The translations under genes were made by a program, and so were the position numbers. This document shows, one piece after another, positions 45,960 through 57,116 of a stretch of DNA of 64,000 nt. The notes beneath the pieces are model-generated. The model saw only the letters and a program-made list of their open reading frames with translations, did no database searches and was not told the DNA's origin. Position 1 is the stretch's first letter; each line of letters opens with the position of its first letter. This DNA is from Juglans regia (taxonomy: Eukaryota > Streptophyta > Magnoliopsida > Fagales > Juglandaceae), in contig NC_049912.1 in NCBI RefSeq assembly GCF_001411555.2, positions 2,187,001 through 2,251,000 of the forward strand, in the 5' to 3' direction.

Positions 45960-47150
45960 CTTTCGTTTTTACAAAAGATGGAAGACATAGAGTTCACATT
46001 TTTGAATGTAGTAAAAGGACAATTAAGTTCATGTGCCTATGTGGGACAACAACTTCATGGGTTGGTAAGCGGATAGAGGATTGTTTAAAACTCATATGTC
46101 ATGATGGATTCTTCAGGTTGTTAAGGATGGGTAATGGAGTTCTCATCATTCAACTCCATATTAACGCAAGAGGCAGTTTTCTGCAACTTTCAAAATTCTG
46201 GAATGGGAGGAGGAAAGGTTTGTTGGTGATTCCTGAAGGTGCAAAGGGCATCAGATGGAAAGTTTTTTTGAATTCCATTCGAAAAGTCACTGGGTTCAAA
46301 GCCGTTGTTCTGAAGCATGCAAACAGATGAGATTTCTTTGATGGAAAGACAGTAGGAAGGCCTTCCTCGGTCAAAGGTGCCTCATACGCCTTGGTGTCGA
46401 GATCACTGGCGGGCAATCTGGTCAAGAATAGCTTCACAGTGAAAGGGAAGGGGGTAAGACTCTTGGAGGAGACAAAGGCTTTCAGGGGAAATTGGGAGAA
46501 GTGAAGGGTAAACACCATGTGGTGTAAGGTCGAATGGCTTCCTCGGTCTAGTGTTTGAGTGTGGGAGAAGTAGAGGGGGTCTTGTGGGCTGTTAAAACTC
46601 AATTGAAGGGAGTTATGGAGTATGTAAGAGATCTTATGATTAATGTGAATAAAGGGTTGGACTTGGTCAAGGGTTTGGGTGGTGGGTTGAAAGAGGATGA
46701 GGGGGGTAGGGGGTAGATGCTACGGGTTTTAAGGCCTCGAGTGCGCCGGCAAAGGGCACTTCGATGCCATCACAGATATGGTCGTCAAAGGATGGGGGTT
46801 TGAGTACTTTGGAAGATAGAGTATGTGAAGATGGAGGTCTGTCCTTGTTTCAGAATATGAAAATGGGGTAATAGAAGGTAATGCTCCCCTACTTGTTCTA
46901 TGCCTCCTGAGGTTGTAGAAGGGTCTGACAAAGTGACACAAAAAGGGTTGTTGGGGGTGGAGCACCTACAAGCAATGCTCTCATTGATGGAACGATGACA
47001 CCTATGCCGGAGGTGAAGGAACCTCTAATGGTGACTGCAACAACGAACATCAACAATATAGCTGTTGAGGGGTTTCGGGATTTGAATGTAGGATACTGCG
47101 TGGAGGAAACTATAGGTTTATCATTGGTGACTTATAAGGGGGATGGTCTA
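45960..47150 (+). pseudogene. LINE ORF1-like remnant
   Basis: The frame 45960-46330 reads FVFTKDGRHRVHIFECSKR, then GFFRLLRMGNGVLIIQLHIN, ARGSFLQLSKFWNGRRKGLL and VIPEGAKGIRWKVFLNSIRK. This combination (a basic N-terminal sheet, a GGGRR-G-I-IPEG-like motif, then G-W) is a domain I associate with the first ORF of certain plant LINEs. Sequence to 47150 continues in broken frames (GRPSSVKGASYALV, KGLDLVKGL-like words). No reverse transcriptase follows. Assignment is by pattern memory and moderate. Confidence 0.45.
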
Positions 47151-47188
47151 GGGTTGAGAGAGCTGTTGGTGCCTTGTGACAGAGGAGG

Positions 47189-47449
47189 CTAGGAAATGGG
47201 AGAGTTGCTTGGGGAAATCGGCAAGGTGTTGAGGATAAAACGGTTTGATGTGGGCCAAGAGCATGGCCTTATCATCGAGGTCTTTGTCTATGGTGGGGTC
47301 GGTGGCGATTTTGGTGATGGAGGTGAAGTTAAGCACAACTTGTTGTTGGAAGAGCTGCTGGGAGGTTTTGAATTGGTTGTAGACGAGGACCAGCTTTGAC
47401 TCGTACCCTTCTGGGTCGGACTTCATCTGGGAGCAAATTGCAGGGGGAT
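47189..47449 (-). pseudogene. SDA1 exon 1 fragment, inverted relative to the 44.4-kb copy
   Basis: The minus strand encodes MKSDPEGYESKLVLVYNQFK, then FQQQVVLNFTSITKIATDPT and MLLAHIKPFYPQHLADFPKQ, homologous to the first exon block of the SDA1 pseudogene. Homology stops abruptly after QLSHFLASS. Unlike the plus copy it keeps the Gln-Gln-Gln where that copy has TAG. The two copies are about 85 per cent identical over roughly 250 bp by eye and face each other. Confidence 0.8.
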
Positions 47450-47499
47450 GGGATTGGCCGTCCTGGATATCCCTCGAACAACGTTCAGCCCTTGAGTAC

Positions 47500-47965
47500 C
47501 TACCTACATGAATGAGCGGGAAGCAAGGGGACCCTCGATCCTCTAACAAGGTGACATCGACGGACCATCAAAGACACCAGTAGAGTAAGGCAAATTGGGG
47601 AATCATGCCACATTAATGACATCACTACCCGAGCAACACTCTGCATTAGTGGCACCACTATCCGTGCAACATGCCACATTAATGACGTTGTCATAAAGGC
47701 ATCCCGCATTAAAGGATCTTGACAAAAGGGAACAGTAGTAAGGACCATGGGGGCTGGAACGATCCCAGACACCCGTGTATAAATAGCGAACCCTAGGTAC
47801 GAGAAAAGCTCTAAATTCTTTCATTATTTACAAACTTTCAAAATACTTTACTGACTTTAGCATCAGAGACTCTTCGGCCCCAAGACCGCCCTCTCCCAAT
47901 TTTTTTCTTGTTCGTTTTCGCTGGTCCAACTCTGAATACCTGAGTTGCTAGACCATGTCTCAAAG
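47500..47965 (+). mobile_element. LTR fragment of a gypsy-type element
   Basis: Direct words CCACATTAATGAC(A/G) recur at about 47607 and 47672, as in many plant gypsy LTRs. TATAAATAGCGAACCCTAGG at about 47779 looks like an LTR promoter with TATA box. Downstream, TTTACTGACTTTAGCATCAG and GGCCCCAAGACCGCC match the usual end of the transcribed LTR region of Tat/Athila-like elements. No internal coding part adjoins, so it is a solo or truncated LTR. Confidence 0.5.
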
Positions 47966-49728
47966 GCGTACGAAATACGAAGTTAACACTTACAATTAAG
48001 AACTTAAAGTAAGATATAACTCTAAAATTAATCCGAATCAAATTTTAGGTAAAGCCTAATCTATTTAAAAGTTAAACTCCTAATAACAATCATCTTGTCC
48101 ATAAAGTCTTAATTATTTCAAATACTCATTACAATTCAAGTTGAAAACTCTATCTAAAAAAAGAATAAGATTGATTAAGCTATTCTCACTCGACTGAGCC
48201 TTGAGCAAGACATCAAGTGAACTCTTTTGTTGATCCATGTTTGATCGAACATTAGATAAGGGTTGAGCGAAGTCTTGACTTGTGTTGTTCCTGCATCGGG
48301 ATATCTCTCACAACAAATATTGTGCCCTCCTTTTCATTGAATTAATTGATATAATATCTTTTACATAATTTAATATATTAACCATTTAAATAAATAAAAA
48401 ATCATTTAAAATAAAACACCTGAGTTGACTTGATTGAAAGTGACAAATTATTTTAGGAAAAGTTCTAATGAATTTATGGTTCAAGGCATTGGAGTTTCCC
48501 TCTAACTTATCCCTCCTCCATTGTTACAAGGTAATTATGATTGGGAGTAATATCGCTGCCATCTATACCTAAGTGCATTTCAAGTATTTTTTATTTTTAT
48601 TTTTATTTTTTTTAAATATTTTTTTTAACATTCTTAATCATTAAAAATAAATAAAATATATATATAACTTTATTAATACTCACTTTTTTAATCATTAAGT
48701 AAAATAAAAAATTAAAAAAAAATAAAATATAAATGAGTAATAGATGGGTAGTAATAAGATAGTAACTCTATCATTATTCATTATGATTTGTATATGCTTA
48801 AGTATATAAGTTTCGCACAGTTTCTTCATAAAACAATAAATTCTATTATAAAAAGTGTAAAATAAAAAAAAATTATTTTTCAGTAAAATCTACCATTTTA
48901 CAAAGGTCAGGCTTGCACAATTTAAACTTGTATACCTAATTAATATAAATATTGTCTTGCTCAGAAAAAAGAAAAAAAAAAGTTCCATCGAGCTGCAAAT
49001 AATCGAATGATGTTGAAGAACTCTTTCAAAGTAGCATCCATCATTGTGCTTATTAGCTCCATTTTGGATTCCCTTGATGGACATGTTATGGAAAATTTTA
49101 ATATAAAAAAAATATTTAATAAATATTAATGTTTTGCATTATCTTAATCCTTATGTTTATCATTTTATTCACACCATCTTAAAATGATTTAATAGAATTA
49201 TTTAATAAGTAAAACTAATAATGTGTTAATCGAAGTTTAGTCATATCTTCATTTCAGTCATAGTTCGGTGGAAAATCATGATTGAATATATTGTTAAGTG
49301 ATTTGGAAGAATTCTATCTTTAACAAATTAAATTAAAGCACCTTTATCCTCAAAAGTCAAAATCACTTTATCTTTTTACGATTCTTATCTTCTTCCCTTT
49401 TTTATTGCTTGGTAAGTAAATCTTACGTTTGGTCAAAAAAGAAAAGAAAAAGTAAATCTCACGTCTTAATTCTTAAATGAAAAGATAAAAGCTCATATTA
49501 AAAATAAGTGTAATCAGATTGGGTCGCACTTAAGAATGCTTCTTTATTTGAATTGTATAAGAAAAAGAGAAAGAGAAATGTTATGTATATAGAATTGCAC
49601 AAAGAGAAACAATATTATATATTTACCTTCATTCTATTTTTATTTCGTTGTAAAGCGAGACTCGAAAAAAGGGTTCGATTCAAGTTGATTTAAATTGAAT
49701 TAATCGGAAATCAAATCGATTTTAGGTG
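47966..49728. other. AT-rich intergenic DNA
   Basis: No gene seen. Around 48590-48760 there is an internally inverted AT-rich block (ATCATTAAAAATAAATAAAA against TTTTTAATCATTAAGTAAAA) related in composition to family B repeats. Elsewhere the sequence has no recognisable feature. Confidence 0.4.
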
Positions 49729-49936
49729 AGGTTTAGACAGTGAGTTGAAATGAGATGAATTAAGATGAAAATTAAAAATTAAATATAATATTATTAAAAT
49801 ATTATTTTTTAATATTATTATTATTTTAATATTTTAAAAAGTTGAATTATTTATTATATTTTATTTAAAAATTTAAAAAAATTGTAATAATTAGATGAGA
49901 TAAAATGAGTTGAAATCAACTCTAAATTCAAATGGG
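49729..49936. mobile_element. MITE family A (copy 4)
   Basis: This starts GAGGTTTAGACAGTGAGTTG, contains the central TATTATTAAAATATTATTTT block shared with the 8161-8344 and 54444-54631 copies, then GATGAGATAAAATGAG, and ends AAATTCAAATGGGG. The terminal GTTTGGAT/ATCCAAAC words are mutated, so this is an older copy. Confidence 0.6.
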
Positions 49937-50063
49937 GCAAACTTTTTTAATCATTCAATGAACCGATTCCAACAAATTCAAGACTGTATTTATTTTTATG
50001 TTATATAACAAGTGAGTTTTTGTTTTAATTTCTTATACAAAAATATGATAGAACTGAATATAA

Positions 50064-50236
50064 GAGTAATGATATTCATCATCTATTTTTATCATCCATT
50101 CATAATCTCATGATGTGTTATTAGTTATTAGATAATTAGAAACTATTTATTATATTTTACTTGTAAACCTATCATTTAATACTAAATTATGAAATAATGA
50201 GAGGATGATGTAAAAAATGATGATGGGTATAATTTT
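50064..50236. mobile_element. MITE family D (copy 2)
   Basis: GAGTAATGATATTCATCATC at the left is inverted relative to GATGATGGGTATAATTTTT at the right. The centre (AACTATTTATTATATTTTAC then TTGTAAACCTATCATTTAAT) matches the copy at 1260-1429. Confidence 0.58.
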
Positions 50237-50697
50237 TCCTGAAGGTATATTAACTTTCTCATTATTTTTAACTTAAACAAAAAGATTAAGAGATAATGAG
50301 TGTTTTGTATTAAAATTAAGGTCATGGATAAAATACTACATTTGTCATATGCTTATATTAACTTAATGGTCTTTGTCTTTTTCGTATATGAGACAAAATA
50401 TCGAAAATTGAGGTGGTTAAATACATAACTTACAAATTTATTAAAACCGATTCATATCATATTTTTATTAAAACTTGTCAATGAATTTATATTTTATACT
50501 CTTTTATACATAATATTAAATGCTTGAATTACATTATATATATTTTTTATATATTTTTTTATTAACATTAAAATAACCGATTCAAAATTATCATGAATTG
50601 TCCGATCCAATTTGTTGAACCACCCTATTCCGAACCAAGTTCTGTGGTAAAGTAATGATAAGGTACAAATTTATTTAGTAATATCCACCATATTCAT

Positions 50698-50930
50698 TAG
50701 AAAAATGTTAATTTGCCCACTCTATTTAGCTCCTCATTTTGACACTTCATGTATTTTAATTTTTTTTTAATTTTTTTATTTACTTAATAGTTAAGGAAGT
50801 GATTATTAGTGTATTGATATTTTTTTATATTTTTAAAAAATATTTTAAAATTGAAAAAAAATAAAAAAAAAATTTAAACTAGAGGTAAGGTTGCGCAGTA
50901 GACTCTTAGCAGCAGAGTAACACCGCTCTA
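50698..50930. mobile_element. AT-rich MITE-like repeat (family B, copy 3)
   Basis: This begins GAAAAATGTTAATTTGCCCA and contains GACACTTCATGTATTTTAAT and TAATAGTTAAGGAAGTGATT. The end CAGAGTAACACCGCTCTATT resembles the GATTACTCTGTAGCTC end of copy 2. Confidence 0.55.
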
Positions 50931-51289
50931 TTCATTAATATACTTTGTGAACGGATCTCCCTCATATATTTGTAAAAAAATTTATAAATTTTATAAAAAT
51001 CTTTCCAAATATATAATCATTAAAAAACTTATCTTAACCACAAATCACTATACTGTTTAAATATGTAATATATAGGAAGTGTATTGCATTAATGGCAATA
51101 ATGTAACTTTGAACTATATTCTGTGAATTACTCGGAACAGAATCCGAAATAAAAGGAGAGATAGAAGAGGACGATACGGCATGGAATTTCCGACAGAGCT
51201 TAAAATCAGGAAAAATATATTTAAGATTATCCAATGCAGAGTAAAGGGGATGAGTCATCGTGGGTTGCTGCATCGTCACGATCACTAAT

Positions 51290-52617
51290 AAACGTGGGCT
51301 CCTGCTATCCTCTCTCTCTCACTCACCCACGTGTCGCCCTCCCCAAACCCTCGATTCGATTCTTCGAACTCCAATAGGAGTCCTAATAATCAACGACAAC
51401 AGCGTACACAATCATCCACTGCCGCACCAACTCAAACAGCAGCTGCTTCAGTCGTAGCACAGAGACAGACAGTCGACATCATCCTGAAAACCAAAAGGGG
51501 GGAGCCTTTCTAGGCCGTGCGTTCGTACTCAAGTACTGGTTCTCTGCCCCGAAACTTCTCAGCCGTTGTTCTCTCGAAGATTTTGTGTTTCAAAAAAGGA
51601 AAGTATTTACAGTAAAGAAGGGGACTGTGTCTGTGTATATCCCGGTTGGAAATCCACCTCACCCTTCTCCGGCCGCTATTAACTCAGGTCTCTCTCTCTC
51701 TCTTTGCCGACGTATTGCTGCCTACCAATATTTCTACCTATTTTTCCTCCTTTCCTTTTTTTTTTTTTAATTTGATTTAATTTCTCTGAATTAAGCTCTG
51801 GATCTCCAATTTCTTACCATTGGTTTCAACTGCGGATCCCCATTTTTTCTGTTCCTAATGATGCCAATTTATGCTCCTCTAATCTGGTTTTATTTGAATA
51901 TTGAGTTTGGCAACAACTTGAAATAGTAACGGGCGAAGTTTCCACAATTCTATGATTCTATTTTTGGAATTAGTTACTGTGCTTAGGTTGTGTCTGTGAA
52001 TAAACTTTATAAGGTATAATTGAGAAAAAAAAAACGCAAAGACGTGCATAGATTTCTAGATTTATACTGTCAATCTTAAGGCTAGGTGATCGAAAAAGAG
52101 GGAGTGAATACATATTGTTTGGAGGAGCCTATAGGAGGAAAAGTAACCCGATATGTAGTTGCGTTTTGGATTAGTTGGTTTTAGTACAGGGGGGTTACTT
52201 CAAATTGATAATATCTCATTCAGTTTTCGGAAGCTTGCATGTTTATGGAAGAGAAGCACTTACAAGCGCATGTAATTATGGGACGAATTAATTTCCTTAT
52301 ACAACATGGTAAAAGATGGGAGAATAGTTTGGAATGACCTTCGTTCATTTTGTCATTTTGCTTATGTAAAAGTGTTTTTGGTTCATTTCAATCTCAGGAT
52401 GAGCTGAATCAAGGACGTCATATAGTGTGTGGTGTCATTGCTGAGTACATTACCAGACTAGTACCTGTAATCTATGCTCATAATAACTAGATGTTAACTA
52501 GTTCTATGCATGGGCCCCTAAGAGTGTCACATAATGCAAATTGCCCCAAGGACAGGAATACCATGGTCCATATGACTGGTATTGCGCCATTCGGGGTGCC
52601 TATCAAGACTCCCCAAA

Positions 52618-52651
<34 letters not shown>

Positions 52652-53958
52652 GGACTCCCTTGGAGAATGAAGTTTGTGGGTAAAGTGATGTCTCTGACAC
52701 GACTTCCAGATATGGCAGTCTAGGGGTTCCCCGAGAATAGTCAAAACAAGGATAAATAATCCAATGCATTCTGAGTACCAAACAGGGGAGTTTATTGAGG
52801 AAATCATCTTTGACCTTTTGCAAGTTGAAATGGTGAATTTAGGGAATTATGCATGTATAAATTACTAAGGAAATGGGGACCATCTGACGAACATTCTGGT
52901 CCTCACTTGAGACTGTCATGGCAGGGGAGCTATTGTATGATTAGCCTTTACTAAATTCATCCAATCCACATGCTCTTATGGTGTTGGTAAGGAGTCAGAG
53001 CCTTGAACATGAACCAAGCTTCCAGTATATCAAGCCTAGGCATTTACGTCGGATATAAACATATGTTGTAATCATTTATGGCAACACTCTGTTTTGTGGT
53101 CTGAAATGACTGCAGAACTGAATAAGAGATAAAGTACAAGTTAAAGGCACTTAGATGTTAATGCTTAACGGCAATAAGCAGTGAGTCTGTTGGCGAATAT
53201 ACAGATGACAGTCTATGACTTGAAAGAGGATATGGGATTAATTTAGGTAACCGTGGCTAGCTGGAATTTAAGGCTTTTGTGTTTCAATTATTTGAAGGTT
53301 AAACCATTTTGAAGTTCTTTAGGTTCTTTTAATAGCCATCTTCCATGAATCAAACTTCCAGTCATATAACATTTTGATAAATGTAAAATGCCATCAGATG
53401 TAATGATGTATGTGTTATATCAAAAGTGACGTATGTAGAAACTCTGATCGTTTTTAGCTTTGAAATAAAAGAGGTATTTATTTTCCATTTAAATTCTTAT
53501 CAGAAGGAAAGAAAGGGGGGGTGGGGGGTGGGAAACAAAAAATAGAGAGAAGACGTGCATTATAACAGAAAAAGGAAAAGATACGTAGCCAATTTATTAA
53601 ACTGGAACTTGTTGTGTGCTTACTGAACGCTTGCTCTGTTACAACTTATTTGAGATGCAATCACCACTTTTCCACTAGAACAGAATACCTTCAATCTCTT
53701 GTTTATTGTGGATGTGAGATAACGTCATTAATAAGTACTTTTACTACAACTCATGTTCATGGGAATCTAGAGAAATTGCTTTTGTTTACTTATAAAAAGT
53801 ATCAATGTCAAGTATATTTATCATCTTCTGAAAATTCTTCCACTCACATATATGGCTATCATATGGTGCTTTTCAGGTGCTTCATAGATATCACTTAGGA
53901 TACAAGCGATCCGGTCATAAACTGCAGCACTTTAAGGTGACTTTCTGAAACAACCTCG
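51290..53958 (+). promoter_or_regulatory. GBF1 promoter/5' leader with a G-box, and probable 5'-UTR intron
   Basis: CACGTG at 51328-51333 (context CCCACGTGTCGCC) is a perfect G-box and ABRE core, the binding site class of GBF proteins themselves. From 51300 to 51690 the sequence is C-rich and leader-like. A donor is plausible at TAACTCAG|GTCTCTC (about 51687), and an acceptor at AACTGCAG (ending about 53924), implying a 2.2-kb leader intron; both are inference. The intervening DNA holds an (AT)14 tract (52621-52648) and no gene. Confidence 0.5.
52621..52648. repeat. (AT)14 microsatellite
   Basis: A perfect dinucleotide run in the probable 5'-UTR intron of the GBF1-like gene. Confidence 0.9.
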
Positions 53959-54047
53959 ATGGGGACAGGGGAAGAGGGCACACCCACTAAGCCTTCCAAA
54001 CCAGCTTCTTCAACTCAGGTCCCCTGTCCTCCTCCTATTTCCTCCAC

Positions 54048-54097
<50 letters not shown>

Positions 54098-57000
54098 TTG
54101 CGTGTGTATGTTAAAGCATTAAATGTATTTGTAGGAAATACCAACAACACATTCTTATCCTGATTGGTCGAGCTCAATGCAGGTTCATGATGAAAATATG
54201 TTTAATATTTTCGATTGATTTTTGCAGCTTTGTTACATGAGTTTTTTTCATTGTTTATCAAGATTACTTTGAAGTATGGATGATCAGTGTTAGTATCTTA
54301 TAAATGAGATTTTTGTTTAGGCTTATTATGGTCCTGGAGCCACTCCACCTCCGTTTTTTGCCTCAACTGTTGCTTCCCCAACACCCCATCCCTATATGTG
54401 GGGAGGCCAGGTGAATATCTCCCTTTTTCGGATCATTTAGGCTCGGTTTGGATACACAAAACCTCTCATCTCATCTCATCATCACAACTTTTCCAAAATC
54501 CCACACAAAATATAATAAATAATTCAATTTTTTCAAATTTCAAACTATAAATATTATTAAAAAATTATATTCTAACAATATTTTATTCAACTTTCAACAT
54601 CTCATCTCATCTGAACTGCGAAACCAAACGTAACCTTAGAGGTGTACATTCTACTGGATTGGAGATTCTTATTTTGCTTTTGTGTCCGCATTTCAGCACC
54701 CTCTGATCCCACCCTATGGAACCCCAATTCCATACCCAGCTCTATATCCTCCAGGGGGAGTTTATGCTCATCCTAATATGACCATGGTAATCCTAGTGTT
54801 CTTTCACTTTCATTCTAAATTAGGTTTCTATATTCTTTTTTCTTTTTTTAACAAATAACTCATGTGCCCACGTGTGTGATGCACGCACGCATACTAAGAA
54901 GTATTTAAATTGGTCATCTTAATTTTTTTTTACCATTTCTTGTGTAGACCCCAAACTATGTACAGACGAATGCAGAGTTGGAAGGGAAGGGCCCTGATGG
55001 GAAGGACAGAGCTTCAGCTAAAAAATCCAAAGTAACTTCTGGAAATTCTAGCAAGGCTGGAGAGAGTGCAAAGGCAGCTTCAGGTTCAGGAAATGATGGT
55101 GCTTCACAAAGGTGCAGCAACCTAAAGTGTAACTTTGTATCTTCTTCTGACTTGTTTTCGAAGAACTTTTTCCTTAGCATTGAGTTTCCATCAAAATTTG
55201 TGCTATAACTAGTATATGCTGATCAGAATTTGCTCCCCCCCCCCTCTTTTCTGGTTAACAGTGCTGAAAGTTGTACTGAGGGTTCATCAGATGGAAGCGA
55301 TGAGAATAATGACCAACAGGTACAATATTTTAAAACCAATGGGTGTGCCTTTTTCTTATCCATGTAGGTTGGTTTGGCATGCCTCTGTCATTATTCAGAT
55401 ATTTATGGAGTTTTATACATCCGTATTAATCAGGCCTGTGGATATAGTGTATTCTTTTTCTTCTAATAAACACGTGCAATTCTGTAGGATTTTGCTGCAA
55501 GTAAGAAGGGAAGCTTTCATCAGATGCTGGCAGATGGTATGTTTTTCATCTTCAACCTTAATGCATCCTGCCTGTTCCTTTAGCTGTGAAAATTTTGTCC
55601 TTAGGAGCCAATGCACAAAATACCACTGTTGGGGGCATTGTCCAAGGTTCAGTTCCGGGGAAGCCTGTGGCCTCTATGCCTGCAACTAACTTGAATATTG
55701 GAATGGACTTATGGAATGCATCCCCTGGTGGGGCCGGAGCTGCAAAAGTGAGACCAAATCCATCTGGCACCTCATCAACACTTGAAGGCGTAATGCCTGA
55801 GCAGTGGAGACAGGTATAAGCCTTGAAGGGCTCTTCATTTTTCTTATTTTTATGCCCATTTTCCATTCCACTTTTTGATGTAAAAATTACCTTAGAATAC
55901 AAATTCTTGTTGAATTGCTGCTTTTGAGTCTTTGCCCACAAACATGGCTGCACTTGTGCACACGTGCTCTCGCAGCTATGACACTGTTGCAGTTCCGAAT
56001 ATGTTATTTTCTGTTTTTGTATGCCAGTGTTATCTTTAGTTTATCACTTGATACACTTCTCATGGGGAGGCTGTTAGTTTTGAACTCATTGCGATTGACT
56101 TGCCTTTGAACTAGTTCCGTAACAAGATTTGGTTTATTACCATAGTTTACCATTTACCTATATATTTTAACAATTAAGCTTTCTATTAATTCCTTCGTAC
56201 TGAGTTTTAGCTCTTGATTTTGACAGGATGAACGTGAACTTAAAAGACAGAAGAGGAAGCAATCTAATAGGGAGTCAGCTCGGAGGTCAAGATTACGCAA
56301 ACAGGTAAAGATGTACTTGTTTATTGGGAGCAACTTTTTGTCTGTTTCACTTAGGTCCCACTGCTCGGCCATGTTCTCAAACCCCCTGATTTGTGCCTTC
56401 AATTTTTTAACCATCTTAAGTTATGACAAAAGTGTTTTGATATCTTTCATCAAGTAACTTTGTGTTTCTCCTCTCTTTATGATGTTGAAGAATGATGTGA
56501 AGCTGAGGGAACATCATTTCTTTGATTGAATCTTACTGCCCTTGATGTTATTATAATCAAAGAAAGAAATAGGTTGGATTTTCATTGATTGCTGGGTAGT
56601 CCTTATATGTGCAGCTGTGCTTGAAGTCTGGTAGGGACCATTAATTATCTTGTGCATATTTTTAAATCAATCTTGCATTTCTTGTTCCAACCAGGTAGAG
56701 TGCGAAGAACTACAGGCAAGGGTGGAAAACTTGAACAATGAGAATCGCACTCTCAGAGATGAGATGCAGAGGATTTCCAAGGAGTGTGAAAAGCTTAAAT
56801 CCGAAAATGGTTCCATCATGGTTTAATTTTAAACCCTTGTCTTTTAGTATAACTCTTTCTGTTGTTTTTTTCTTTGGTGATCACTGCGGATAAGATTTTC
56901 CTTCTGATTGTTAATTGATTACCCAAAATGTCAAAAGCATTCCAATCAATTCTCTCCCAAGGATTCCACCAGTTTGATGGGAAAGTTTTGCCCTTTTTTT

Positions 57001-57116
57001 TGCTTGTATAACAGGAAGAATTGACAAGTATATGTGGACCAGATGCAATCGCTAAACTCGAACAGAACATCCCCACATCAGTTCTTCAGTCTCATGGTGG
57101 TGATGGCAACAGTTAG
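53959..57116 (+). CDS. GBF1: G-box-binding bZIP transcription factor (GBF1-like), 11 coding exons
   Basis: Exons: 53959-54018, 54135-54182, 54321-54410, 54697-54786, 54948-55111, 55262-55319, 55488-55536, 55605-55813, 56227-56304, 56695-56820, 57015-57116. They total 1,074 bp and encode 357 aa. The protein is a nuclear group G bZIP factor that binds CACGTG. It starts MGTGEEGTPTKPSKPASSTQ, then a proline-rich N-terminal domain with SYPDWSSSMQAYYGPG, SPTPHPYMWGGQ and PPYGTPIPYPALYPPGGVYA (residues about 23-96), the hallmark of GBFs. A Ser/Gly/Asp-rich middle (EGSSDGSDENNDQQ) and the conserved MPATNLNIGMDLWNASPG follow. The basic region ELKRQKRKQSNRESARRSRL is at about 259-278, then a leucine zipper with heptads to about 330. 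The layout and start match Arabidopsis GBF1 as I recall it. Intron 10 begins GTTTAA, so its retention would add one Val and stop, removing the last 33 residues. Confidence 0.95.
54051..54093. repeat. (TC)n microsatellite in GBF1 intron 1
   Basis: About 21 TC units start 33 bp after the donor of the first coding exon. As a pyrimidine tract near the splice site it could influence splicing; that is speculation. Confidence 0.9.
54444..54631. mobile_element. MITE family A (copy 5) in GBF1 intron 3
   Basis: The left end CGGTTTGGATACACAAAACC is followed by CTCATCTCATCTCATC; the right end has CATCTCATCTCATCTGAACT and then CCAAACG. The central AT block (ATATTATTAAAAAATTATA-like) matches copies 1 and 4 in inverse orientation. 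It occupies most of the intron between exons 3 and 4. Confidence 0.7.

Noticed and set aside
51260..51513. Small upstream open frames in the GBF1 leader as regulatory uORFs
   Set aside because: The transcription start is unknown and the ATGs at 51260 and 51331 may lie upstream of the transcript. No conserved peptide was recognised.
55413..55953. Minus-strand open frames across GBF1 exons 7 and 8
   Set aside because: They overlap plus-strand exons with conserved GBF motifs and splice sites, and have no domain of their own.
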